Of a stretch of DNA of 64,000 nt, positions 37,041-47,314 are shown one piece after another. Each line of letters opens with the position of its first letter. Within the stretch, counting starts at the first letter, position 1. Source of the stretch: Brachionus plicatilis. Taxonomy: Eukaryota > Rotifera > Eurotatoria > Ploima > Brachionidae. The stretch covers positions 403,650-467,649 of the forward strand of contig QEOQ01000098.1 in the NCBI GenBank assembly GCA_010279815.1. The letters run 5' to 3'. The notes below the pieces were generated by a model. That model was not told where the DNA came from and searched no databases. It was given only the letters and a program-made list of their open reading frames with translations. Both the position numbers and the translations under genes were made by a program.

Positions 37041-37274
37041 CTAAGACTAAACTGATACAATCTGTTATAGCTTTAAAAATATTGGTTTCAAAGCGTGGTA
37101 AGAAGCTAAGGCAAAAGACTGGTAAGTAAAAAAAAAATTAGAATTAAAAAAAACAACATTTGTACATTAACATATATATTAATCTGATAAATTGAACCTA
37201 ATTAATTCTGCGACGGGTTTAACAGTGGAACTGAGTGCTTTATTTTCAGCTTTGACATATTTCACGCGTCTTTG
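37041..37274 (+). CDS. Possible terminal exons of an unseen gene
   Basis: Segment 37041-37121 sits between TTTGCAG and ACTG|GTAAGT and is open as KTKLIQSVIALKILVSKRG plus KKLRQKT. Joining it to an acceptor at 37225 (AACAG) continues in phase as VELSALFSALTYFTRL to a TGA at 37272-37274. Both splice sites are good. The peptide is short, unrecognised and without an upstream exon, so chance is quite possible. Confidence 0.2.
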
Positions 37275-37999
37275 AATTAGATATTTTTTTAAAAAATTAT
37301 TTAATTAGCGGAAAGGTTCTTAATTTTTACCCTAAAAAAGTGACTTGAAATGAAAGAAATTTTTTTTTTCTTCTATTAAAAACAAGAAATATGATAAATA
37401 TGCTTTACATGACAAATGACTGGCGAATTTTCTTTAAAACGAGACACATTTTTTTGAGAAAAACAACTCAAATAAAAAATATTTTTGGTTACTTCTATTT
37501 GAAAATATACGATAGTTTTCATTGAATATCAGAATTTTGAAAAAAATAATAACATTTAAAAATAATTGTTTTTATATGTGTTAAAAGCATAATAATTTGA
37601 ATCCAAATCAATCAAATTTCTCTTACAAAAAAAATAAAAAGACAAAAAAATATCAAAAGTCTAAATTTTGACTTTACTTGAAAAAAAAATAGAGCTTAAA
37701 GTCTTAATTGAACTAAAATTCTTCTTTTTTGACAAATTAAAATAAAAGTTAATAAAAAATGTCAAAAATACACCTTATTTCTTTTTCTAATTAAAAAAAC
37801 GAATGCCTAAAATGCAAAATGCGGAAATTTTTTTGCGGAATCTTTTTTCATAGTAAAAAAACACTTCTACAAAATTAGAAACTTAAAAAGCGAAATTTCC
37901 TTTATGTTATTTTTAGTTTTTTGCGGAAATTTTTTGCAGAAATTTAAAAAAATATAATATTTGCAATACCAATTTAACCAATTTTTACTTTTCACACTA

Positions 38000-38190
38000 A
38001 GATAATACATACTCATCTTGGCACATTTAAAATGGTACCAAAACTGGCATCGGTCACATTCAATACACTATTCTAAACAAAAGTTTTTGCATATTTGACA
38101 AGAAGACTTTTTACTTTTTTTCAAAGATAGTTTCAACTTTATTCCGTGCATTGGCTTCGAAAATTTCTTTCGTGTTTTAAATCTCAAAAT
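38000..38190 (-). pseudogene. PHD-type zinc finger remnant
   Basis: The minus strand encodes a lysine-rich lead-in, then SCQICKNFCLE, an in-frame TAG, then CIECDRCQFWYHFKCAKM. The CDRCQFWYHFKC part is the second half of a PHD finger (C-x2-C-x-x-W-[FY]-H-x2-C). The stop and lack of flanking exons make it a pseudogene, either of a host chromatin protein or of a transposon-encoded PHD finger. Confidence 0.5.
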
Positions 38191-38739
38191 CTTTCAAAAA
38201 AATGTCGCTAAATTGCGTATAATTTTTACAAACCGTTTCAGATTGTAATTGACATTTTCTAGCCAAAAACCATAATCAATTTTTGTATTTTTTTTTTATT
38301 CTCACTTAATACTTGAATTTTTTGTCTTTATTTTTAATTTTTTTGAAACTTTGATTTTACTTTTTCTAAAAAGGAGATTAATTCAATTAATAAATAAATA
38401 AATAAATAAATATTCAATTTAGGATGAAATTCTGCCGATATAAGCTCTTTAAAAAGACTAAAAATGACTAAAATGGGAAAATTGCGCTTTTTACGCATCT
38501 GATATTGTGTAAATATTTTTTTCTATGAAATAAAAAGTTGAAGAAATCCGGCAAAAAAAATCCGCTTGGTGTGTTTTAGGAACAACCTAAAAAAAGACAA
38601 AATCATCAATAAGATTTAAATTGATCATTGATTTGATTTTCTAAAAAAAAAATAAATATTTAATTTTAGGTATATAAGGTGAAACAAAGTAATTAAAAAT
38701 TAAAATTAAATTTTAAATTTTTTTTAAATCTTGCCGACA

Positions 38740-38935
38740 AAAGTCAAAGTCTAATTTGAAAACAGTGAAAATTCAAAGTCAGACTTTGACTTTATTAATG
38801 AATATTTAGTTTTCATTAAAGACCAGATTTTAAAATATTGGAATAAAATCTAAAGCCAAAGTCTTTACTTGAAAAATGATAAAACCTTAAGTCCAAGTCA
38901 AGACTTGAATTAAGCATTTTTGACCAACTCTTTGA
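38740..38935. repeat. hAT-like MITE fragment, right end
   Basis: Contains AAAGTCAAAGTCTAATTTGA, a TCAGACTTTGACTTTA block and AAGTCCAAGTCAAGACTTGA, ending TTTTTGACCAACTCTTTG. Related to the repeats at 18.44 and 60.29 kb. The left end is not identifiable. Confidence 0.45.
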
Positions 38936-39913
38936 TTTGATCAGAAAAAGAACAAAAATTTGTAACGAATATTTTTACTCTTTTAAATTGCAAATTTTTT
39001 ACTTAAATTAAAAATTCTTATCTTACTAATTAAAATTATTTTTAGAACTGAGTGAATATAAGCTATCAGACTAAATCTAATTAGCTAGGATGCGATCATT
39101 CTAATTGAATTGAGTTAAGCCGCTAATTAAAGCAATATTTTGATTTGAATTAACTTTATTACAAATTAATGTCAATGAGTTATCGGATTAGGGATAAATA
39201 TCAAAAAAGTCCTAAATGATTTTTTTCCAAAATAAAAAATTAAAAAACAAAAGAAGAATTAAATGAGTTAAATTAATCATAAAATCCTATTTATGTTAAA
39301 TTTTTGTGCCGATAAATGAATATCGGAATAGGAATATCTTCAAGAAAATTATAAATATTTATTTAACAAAATAATAATTCAAAATTTTGGTAATTTTTTT
39401 TTCCAACAAAAAAATAAGATGATTGAATTGAAAAGGGAAAAATGGAGTATTGTGTGACCTTAAGATAAGTGATCAAAAACCAATTGAATATGGTCACATA
39501 TTTATCAAAAAATATTTATGTCACATAATTTAAAATTTAGTCAAAATAAAAAAAAAATAGGAAAATTAATAAACAAATGTCAATTTTATTTTGAAAAAAT
39601 ACTTTAATTTTTTTTTTTTTTGTTCATTTATTATTTGTTGTGTATATTTTATTTTTTTTATATATTTTGTATATTTTATTGCAAGAATATAAAGGTGATT
39701 TTGTCGAGACTGACAACGAATATCATAGACGTAGATACCATAAAATAAATGAAGGCCAGACCGGTTCAATAAACTCTCAACTTAAAGCTTGTTAAAAAAT
39801 TGCCCTTTTTAATCCAATTAGTTGACAGGAATCAGTTAAAAATGTAGCTTGTACTGTTGGTGGTAGTCAACTTTCAAAAGATACAGAAAAAAAGATAGAA
39901 ATAAAATACAGTA

Positions 39914-40128
39914 CTGCTACGCAATGATGATTTTACGTGAATTTACATAAATTAACGATAATTGACGTATATTTACGTAAAAAAAGGAATAATACGCATT
40001 TTTAAGTAAAGATAGTTTTGTAATTTAACGTTTATTGAATAATACGATAATTTCCGTAATTTTACGTAAGTATACGTCAATTATCGTTAATTTACGTAAA
40101 TTCACGTAAAATCATCGTTGCGTAGCAG
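39914..40128. mobile_element. Palindromic MITE flanked by TA
   Basis: A 215-bp element with arms of about 65 bp starting CTGCTACGCAA and containing ATGATTTTACGTGAATTTAC and ATTAACGATAATTGACGTAT. The right arm is the reverse complement with only a few changes. Both ends are flanked by TA, consistent with a Tc1/mariner-type MITE. Confidence 0.75.
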
Positions 40129-40216
40129 TAATGTATATTAAATTAATTGATTAAGATGTTTTTATTTTAATTAAATCATTATTATTTAACTTTATCGTCC
40201 AATAAATTTATGGTAC

Positions 40217-40793
40217 GGCAACTTGAAGTTCATGATCATAATCAAATATTCAAAATTTAATTGATTCAAATCTTAATAAAAATGATGAAATAAGATTTTT
40301 TTATTTTTTTTTTTAAATAAAACATAAGATGTTTATTATTTTAATATAAAAAATACAAAATTTTTTTTCTGATTGACCTTTAATTGATTCTTCTAAAATC
40401 TTTATTTGAAAGTTTTAAAGACAAATTAAAAATCGACATTAAGGTAACCATATTTAGACTTTATATGATATTTTTATATAAAGATTTATTCAGTAAACAC
40501 CGCGTGGGTGATGTAAAAAAATAAAATAAAAATATTTTTATATTAATTAAAATATATTACGGCTTAACAAAGTTAAATTTTGTATTGCAATATTTCAAAA
40601 TATTGATTAAGAATTTTATTGACTTCAGATAGAAATTCATAAAATTTTCTATCTAATTATAGATTAAACAAATAATGTTTAATAAAGTATAGTCATTTAT
40701 TATTAAAAAATTGATAAAAAATACCTTTTTATTTGAATAAAAAATTAAAATTTTTATTTTAAATTTACACTTGATCATGAACTTCAATTTGCC
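40217..40793. mobile_element. TIR element with 9-bp target duplication
   Basis: The left end is GGCAACTTGAAGTTCATGAT and the right end is the reverse complement of GGCAAATTGAAGTTCATGAT. The direct repeat TTATGGTAC is at 40208-40216 and again at 40794-40802. A duplication of 8-9 bp suggests a hAT- or MULE-type non-autonomous element. A short copy lies at 58284-58513 and degenerate ones at 26.59, 35.79 and 46.04 kb. Confidence 0.75.
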
Positions 40794-40800
40794 TTATGGT

Positions 40801-41500
40801 ACAGTGCTTTTATAAAAAGTCCAGAATATTATAAATTAATAAAACTTACATTATTCTAATCTAAGCTTACGTAATCTTACGTGAATATTAGTCGGCAGGG
40901 ATATTTAATTTCAATTTAATTTTACGAAAAGTAACGTAAGCTTGCATTAAAATACGTAAATTTTAGTAAAATCGTTCTTCTTTGATTACAGCCAAAAAAA
41001 TGGTTGTGTAAAATTCAAGTCAAAATTATAAAAAGAACAGAAAAAAAATTTAAATAATTGAATACCTTTTTTTCTAACTTTTTGTCGATTTTAAATTTGT
41101 CTTTATAATTTTCAAATAAAGATTTTAGAAGAATCAATTAAATGTCAATTAGAAAAAAAAATTGTTTTTTTTTTATATTAAAATAATAAACTTTTTTCTT
41201 TTTTTTTTAAGCATGTAATCTTGAAGTTCTAAAAAGTAAGTCTAAAAAGAGACAAAAAAATGAGGTTTTTGGTATGAAGAATTTATAATTGGCTTCCTTT
41301 TCAATAATGAAAAATTAAAGAAATTTCAAAATTTATTTTCATTTCTTACTTAATTTTACGTAAAATTACACAATTTTTGGTAAAATTTTGTAATGAAAAT
41401 ATAAATAATCGAATAATTAATAAGAAAAGATAAGTTTTAAATTATTTGACCAACCACCACCGTTTTATATTACAATATTCATTACTTTTAATTAAATAAT
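40801..41500. mobile_element. Mariner-like deletion derivative
   Basis: Begins ACAGTGCTTTTATAAAAAGT and contains TTACGTAATCTTACGTGAAT and ACGTAAATTTTAGTAAAATC. The right part (about 41.43-41.49 kb), read on the minus strand, resembles the GGGW end of a mariner transposase. Same family as 26213-27190. Confidence 0.5.
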
Positions 41501-41859
41501 AAGTTTAGATACTCGAATTCAGTAAAATTGCTTTTTTTAACCTTTTAAAATAACATTCCAATTTTTTTATTTAATTATTTCTAGAGTTGTCTAAAAGCCC
41601 CATAGTGCGTAATGTGAATTAGTCACTCTTTCAGGAAACCGATAGCAGCATACTACTACTTTATTTTAGAATTAATATTTTATTTGTTTTTTTGTTCAAC
41701 TTTTTGATAATTTACAGTTTGTGGTTGTCATTTAGAAAAAGGAAGATGCTCAAAGTCTTGACAAATAAATGTACTTTTTTTTTTTATTTTTTATTTAATT
41801 TACTCGCAATTTATTTCTATTTAATTTCGTTTTCTATAAAATCGTTAGGCTGAAAAGAA

Positions 41860-41895
41860 GGGTAGTGCCCATTCTCCACAGATTGAGGGCTACCC
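41860..41895. other. GC-rich hairpin, possibly a LINE 3' end
   Basis: GGGTAGTGCCC pairs with GGGCTACCC around a 16-base loop, an unusually stable stem for this AT-rich DNA. It follows GGCTGAAAAGAA on the plus strand; read on the minus strand it leads into an AAATAAA-like tail. It is similar in outline to the LINE 3' end near 44.56 kb. Function unknown. Confidence 0.4.
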
Positions 41896-42242
41896 TCGAA
41901 CTATTTAAATTAAAAATTTAATAAAAAATGTATTCTTATTTTTTTATCACGTAATAGAATACAATTTATTAAAATAACTTTTTTTTTCTGGTGATTATTT
42001 CACTGTGACCATCTTAATACCAAAGAGGTCATTTATGGAAATAGGGATACTGTCAAAACAAAAAAGAAAAAAATTAAAATAAATGTTTATTAAACAAAAA
42101 AAATTCCAAAATTTTGGTAAATTTTTTTCCAAAAAAAAAAAAAAAAATTTTACAAAAACAAAAGAATTAAATTGAATTGGAATAAAATTTTAGATTGATA
42201 AAATCCGATTTTTGATGATTAAAAAAAAAGCGTTAACTATGA

Positions 42243-43055
42243 TTAAAACTGATTTAAATTCAAACAAGAAAAGCTGTTTAACAAGTGACTGGGACTTGAC
42301 TCATCGATCTGGTGTAATTTAGTTCTTTGTTCGAGCAACGATTTGAGGTAAATGTAGTTGGATAAATTGACCTGATACAGGCCGATTTCATCCAGAGAGT
42401 GCGACACGGGCAGGCCATAGCATCCTGAATTCTGCTGTGCTGGCTTTTGGCTTGATTTGCGTATAGGGCGTCCAATGGGACGTATGCTCTCGGTATTGTG
42501 GAATGACATGACAGACTGGGACTGGGTTATACGATAAAACTGATTGTCCGATGAGGACAGCGAACTGTGCGAGGAGGACTCGGACAATTGCTGAGATGAC
42601 ATTCTCTTAAAGTCATAGGTTCTGGACTTTTTGATGTGACCCTGGCTCACTGAATACTGAACTCGGATGTAGCGAGTCTTGAACAGACTGTCGTTGAGCT
42701 CTTTGTGGGCGAGCTCGGCATCGACCTCCGAGTAGAAGTGAATGAAAGCATAGTTGTCGTCCTTGACCACGCTGAGATTGCGATTGACTTTTCCATACTT
42801 GGAGAACAGTTCAATCAATTCGTCCAGAGTGGTGTTTGAGGGCAAGTTGCCGACAAATAGCTTTTTGAGATCAGTCGGGTGTGACTGAGTGGGAGCAGGC
42901 TTGGCAGGTGGTTTGATCAAATTGGTAGAGTCGGTCAATGGCTGGGGCGATGCCGGTGTTGGCGGCGCGATCATCAGTAGACCTGGTTGATTGGAAGAGC
43001 TAGGTCCGAACAGCGAATAAGTTGATTCGGATGGTTTCATTTTCAAAAAATCCAT
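42243..43055 (-). CDS. Single-RRM RNA-binding protein
   Basis: An intronless 270-residue protein. One RRM spans about residues 64-135, with RNP2 LFVGNL (66-71) and RNP1 NYAFIHFY (101-108). The spacing and the style of the motif (VVKDDNYAFIHF) recall the RBM4/Lark group. The N-terminal 60 residues are rich in Ser, Pro and Thr. After the RRM comes a Ser-rich tract (SSQQLSESSSHSSLSSSDNQ) and a low-complexity tail. It would bind single-stranded RNA; target and process cannot be inferred. The start ATG at 43055 is the first in the frame after an upstream stop. GC content is clearly above the surroundings. No zinc knuckle is present, unlike RBM4 proper, so orthology is uncertain. Confidence 0.85.
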   Translation of the reverse strand: MDFLKMKPSESTYSLFGPSSSNQPGLLMIAPPTPASPQPLTDSTNLIKPPAKPAPTQSHPTDLKKLFVGNLPSNTTLDELIELFSKYGKVNRNLSVVKDDNYAFIHFYSEVDAELAHKELNDSLFKTRYIRVQYSVSQGHIKKSRTYDFKRMSSQQLSESSSHSSLSSSDNQFYRITQSQSVMSFHNTESIRPIGRPIRKSSQKPAQQNSGCYGLPVSHSLDEIGLYQVNLSNYIYLKSLLEQRTKLHQIDESSPSHLLNSFSCLNLNQF

Positions 43056-43059
43056 TGTT

Positions 43060-43500
43060 AAATTTTTATTTTAGAGTTTTTTGAATGGCTTGGAAAAAAT
43101 GGTTTTTATAGTGGAGAGGGGATGTTAAAGTTTGAGGGAATGAGTGGAGTATTCGGTGGTATTAATATCAATGGAAGGGAATGTTGAATAAGTGAATTCC
43201 GTTAAAGAGCGGTTTGTTGGCCACAAAACAAAGAAAATGACTGGGGTTTGTTTTGTGTGAATTAATGGGCTTTAATTGATGTGAAAAATTAGTCGAGCAA
43301 AGACCAATTAGGCAAATTTAGATAATTTGCGTCTAAATGATAGATTGTATTGAATTGAATACCACAACAGATTTCCATATGTTTGTCTAAATGCTCTACT
43401 AACTCAACTGATACAAATACCTTTGTTATCGCTGATTACAGACCTTTCTCTTTATCTGTATTTTGTACTGACAATTTGATGGAATGTGACATTTTTTTTA
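43060..43500. other. Upstream region of the RRM gene
   Basis: Moderately AT-rich and without open frames. It is expected to contain the promoter and 5' UTR of the minus-strand RRM gene. No specific site recognised. Confidence 0.3.
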
Positions 43501-43539
43501 TTGTAAAAAAATTAAAATAAAATTTTTCTTTTTTAAATA

Positions 43540-43720
43540 ATTTTTATTTTTATTAAACACAAGTCCGAAGGGGCACCAAAGAGGCCTCGATTCTATATAT
43601 GTTACCAACTCTTCTCCTCTATGTAGCTCTCACCTAATTATACAAAAATTTCTTACTCTCATGATCATGTCTAAGTCACTGGACTTGAATTTTTTGCCGT
43701 TCTATGTAGTTTTTTAGGTG
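43540..43720 (-). repeat. LINE 3' end fragment
   Basis: Read on the minus strand: GAGGCCTCTTTGGTGCCCCT, TCGGACTTGTG, then TTTAATAAAAATAAAAATTA. This is a GC-rich terminal block followed by an A/T tail, like a LINE 3' end. No coding part recognised. Confidence 0.35.
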
Positions 43721-44071
43721 ACCATTTTTATTTAAATAAATTTGGGTCTCGCCTGATATGTGACCAGTGACTTTATGTCGATTTGGTGACTAGGTATTTT
43801 TTCTGACTTTTAGTATTAAAATAAAGATTTTTTTTTTAAATCTTATTATTTAAGTAACCAGTTATTAAATTTATGTGACCAGTTTTTTTATTTACGTGAC
43901 CAATTTATAAATTATTTTAAAATTATAAAAATTCAATAAAAAAAATTATTTACGCATTTTTGCATAAGTTGCTTTACACACGCTCATTTTTTCATTAATT
44001 TCCCGCACTCCGGGCAAGCTATTGGGTTTTTATGTTTGCTGAGAACTTTTTTTACAGCAAGGTAAATTGCA

Positions 44072-44290
44072 TCAGAAAATTTTTTTTGTTGGATTTAAAC
44101 TAAGCTTGCAAATGGCCACACCAACCTCTTCAAAATTTGATTCACAATTTTCTTCATGATCTGAATCGGTTCCATTTGCCAAAAAATCACTCTCTTTTAT
44201 TGTAATTGTTTCCATATGTGGATAACTTTGAAAACTACCTTTTGAGTGTTTTACTTTGGCATAAAGGCTCCACAATTTTGCCTTTACCAC
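44072..44290 (-). pseudogene. Short unknown ORF inside the GTGACC element
   Basis: 72 residues with an acidic middle (DSDHEENCESNFEE). After its stop, a one-base shift in an A-run continues the protein as SDAIYLAVKKVLSKHKN, then PIACPECGKLMKK and a stop. The C-P-E-C-G-K string looks like half of a zinc-binding site. Not a family I recognise. It may be a remnant of an element-encoded protein. Confidence 0.3.
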
Positions 44291-44525
44291 CTAATTTTAG
44301 ATTTTTTTTTGTCTATGTCAACCGTACTGTATATTTACAATTAAATTTTATTTAACTTAAAAGAAATTTATGTGACCAGTTGCAAAATTTTCGTGACCAG
44401 GTTAAAATTATTTATAAACATTTTTACCAAATAAATAATTTTGCCATGATTTTTGATCACATATTAGGTGACCAATGAATATGTGACCAGTCAGAAAAAA
44501 TACCTGGTCACCATATCGACATAAA

Positions 44526-45168
44526 TTTATTTATTTAAAATATAGTTTTGGAGATTTACCTCCACAGGCTTATCCGAGCGGTATGAACCCTCTTTTCAGC
44601 CTGCATGTTTAACGTATTGAATAATTTAAAAGATAAAAAGTAAATATATAAAAAAAATGAGAAAAAAAAAAACTATTATTGTATAAAAAATTTAGTTAAT
44701 TATCGATTTAATTCTCTAATAAAAAAGTTTGGTATATTTTGTTTAGTACAGTATTTACAGAACAGACGGTTCATTCTTTCTTCAATTAGCTGGACATTTA
44801 AGCTTTGGTGAATATACGGGATTGAAGTCCTCAGTGGGAAAAACTTTACGTGCCTTAGTATTTTATTTTGTAGTTTTTGTAATCTTTTTTTGAAGCTGGG
44901 AGACGAGACTTGATACATAGCGAAGCTGTAATCGAATATAGATCTGATCATTGATCTGAATATTGTCTTGAAGTCTTAAATAAATGCTATTTTTAAGCTT
45001 TAATCGTTTGATTTTGTTGATAGTGGTGATCTTGATTACTATTCTTTTCGTGATATGTCTGAGGTGGGGGTGTAGCTTAGTTTTGGGTCTAGTTTGATAC
45101 CTAGAAATACTGGGAACGGGTCAATTGGAATAAGTTGCTCATTAATTTTGACTTCAAGACCATAGTTT
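44526..45168 (-). mobile_element. 5'-truncated LINE with 12-bp target duplication
   Basis: Flanked by TATCGACATAAA at 44514-44525 and 45169-45180. The minus strand encodes the end of a reverse transcriptase: FPVFLGIKLDPKLSY at the 5' end, then 44951-44700 with MIRSIFDYSFAMYQ, SFKKRLQKLQNKILRH and a stop at 44700-44702. The 3' UTR follows (GCCTGTGGAGGTAAATCTCC) with a TTTAAATAAATAAA tail at the left duplication. This is a textbook truncated target-primed insertion. Confidence 0.85.
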
Positions 45169-45266
45169 TATCGACATAAAGTTACTGGTCACATAACAGG
45201 CAAGACCCAAAAATTTTTTTTTAAACTTTTGTACAAGTCTGATCATATCCTTGTTTTTGGGAATAT

Positions 45267-45918
45267 TATTTCAGCACAATCAATTTCTGATTAGCACAAT
45301 GAAAAAAACATTCAATGCAATTCGATTTCTTCTCAGCACAAAAAATTATGTTTAAAAAAAAAAAACATTTAACACAAAAAAATTATGTTTGAAAATAATT
45401 CTTAAAGGAAATTTTTTTTCAACACAAAGATATTTATAAAAAAAAATAAATTTTTTTTTAATTTTAAATTTTATTTAATGATATTTATAAGTGGAAGTTA
45501 GGTAAATAAATAAATAAAGGAAATTTCGAAGCTTTAAGAAAGGAAATTAAAAAAATTAGTCTCTAGAAAACCATTTTCCCGCATTTTTTGCTCTACCTCT
45601 TTTAGGTTTATTGACAAATTGGTCCTTTTTTTTTAAAATTCTTTTAATGACAATAAATGTGCACAATATTCTAATTAAGTGAAAAACTTGCAAGAACATT
45701 TCTTACTGTTAAGCTCAACTTTATAACAGTTTCAATAAATTTTTTTTAAATTTTCTCATCAAGCCATTAATTTTTGTGTCGAATGAATTTATTTTATTTT
45801 TAATTTTTGTGCTAAAAGTATTTTTTTTAATTTTAATTTTTGTGTTGAGAAGAAATCATTTTGTGCTGAGCGTTTTGAAATTGTGTTAAATGGTTATTTT
45901 TTTGTGTTGAAAAGGTAG
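45267..45918 (-). repeat. Interspersed repeat with CAACACAA/CAGCACAA motifs, copy 2
   Basis: Reverse-orientation counterpart of 22034-22508. The left end is TTCAGCACAATCAATTTCTG and the right end is a cluster of TTGTGTTGAA motifs. It shares the central segment with TTTTCCCGCATTTTTTGCTC. An extra ATTATGTTTRAAAA-type block near the left end makes it longer than copy 1. Confidence 0.6.
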
Positions 45919-46102
45919 ACCCCTTGTTTTTTTTCTGATTCTCATATTATTTATTTATTTTCCAAACTAAACCTTTTATTTCCTAGCTAAACAGTTCTTT
46001 TTTTATTGTTTGTGTTTGTATTCTTAAAAAATATTGGCATCTTGAAGCTGATGATCAAATTAAAATATCACTTCAAATCAAAGAAGTTATCTTTTTGATT
46101 TT

Positions 46103-46737
46103 ACTGGGGTGAAGTTTTCACGTGAATTAAATAATTAAGTGAATTAGTTAGAAAAATATTTAATTTTATTTTTTTGTTTAATAAATAAATATTAAATTGA
46201 ATTGAATAAGACAATAAGCGTGATTGTAAAAGATAAGTGAATTGATTGACAAATTTTTTTTTGGATAAAATATGAATTAAAAAAAAACCGAATAAAAGTA
46301 TAAAAATCGAATTAACAAAAAGTTGAGTAAATCAGTGAGATTTTTAATTAATTAATTTGTGTTCAAATTTTTTTAACATTTCGGATCTGAACCACTCTTA
46401 AAAGTAACTTTTTAGGGTTCTCAAAATTTCAATAAGCGGTGAAAGTTTTGTTTAAGCCTTTAAGTTCTTATCGCTTCGGTGCAAACAGTGTTAATTTAGA
46501 AAAATATAGCAAGATATGTATTAAAGAAAAATTTTCACACATTCATCAAACGATAAATTAAGGTTTATCAAGGTAAAATCATAAAAACAAAAAATAAATA
46601 ATTTTATTTTTTTTTACAATTTTTTGTTCAATATTTTCAATACAAAAAAAAATTGAATAAAAAATATATTTTTTATTGAATATCTTTTTTAACTAATTCA
46701 ATTTTTTTTTCAACTCACGTGAAAACTTCATTCCAGT
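46103..46737. mobile_element. MITE, copy 2 of the ACTGGGGTGAAG family
   Basis: The ends ACTGGGGTGAAGTTTTCACG and its reverse complement variant (ACTGGAATGAAGTTTTCACG) define a 635-bp element. It interrupts a degenerate copy of the GGCATCTTGAAG repeat family (about 46.04-46.80 kb), which resumes on the other side. Confidence 0.65.
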
Positions 46738-47314
46738 TTTGATATTAAAATAAATCTTTAGATTTATCTAAATAATTTTAATGTAACATCCTTTACATGC
46801 TATGTAGGTTAAAATAAAAATTATTAAAAAAAATTTAAAAAACTTTTGTTGCGAATCTTTGAGAGGAGGTGGCCAAAAAATTAATTATTTAAAATACAAA
46901 GCTATTTTTCAAAAATGAATATAGATCTGGATTAATAAGTCGTTCTTGATTAAATCAAACTAACTAACAAAAAATTTCTCAAGTTAAGTCAAAACTTGAC
47001 TTGAATTTTTTTTATGAGTAAAAAAATAAATAATTATTTGAGTTGATGTTTTACTTGATTTCAACTTTACTAAATTATAGTTTTTGTAAAATTTGAATTT
47101 GAATTTTTTTTTCTCTAAAATCTCTTAAACGTTCACATTTCTAATTGAATCATTTTGTTTACAAAAAAAATTAAAAACTATTGAAAAATACATGGAAAAA
47201 ATCGTTGAAAATGTTACTGGGAAAGATAAATCGCCCAAAAAATCTAAGAAAAATCAAAAACAAGTATAGACTTGACTTTTTGGTCGAAACACTTGAAAAA
47301 TATCGACTTGAGAA

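Larger units (their letters stand above)
43741..45211. mobile_element. TIR transposon with internal GTGACCAGT repeats, split by a LINE
   Basis: The left TIR (about 43741-43808) starts TTTGGGTCTCGCCTGATATG, followed by TGACCAGTGACTTTATGTCG. The right TIR is its reverse complement, ending GGCAAGACCCAAA at 45211, but is cut in two by a LINE fragment at 44526-45168. The interior carries many direct and inverted copies of TATGTGACCAGT. Without the LINE the element is about 0.8 kb. It carries one short reading frame (44072-44290). Confidence 0.7.

Noticed and set aside
42278..42475. Second minus-strand frame inside the RRM gene
   Set aside because: It overlaps the RRM protein in another frame and has no features of its own.
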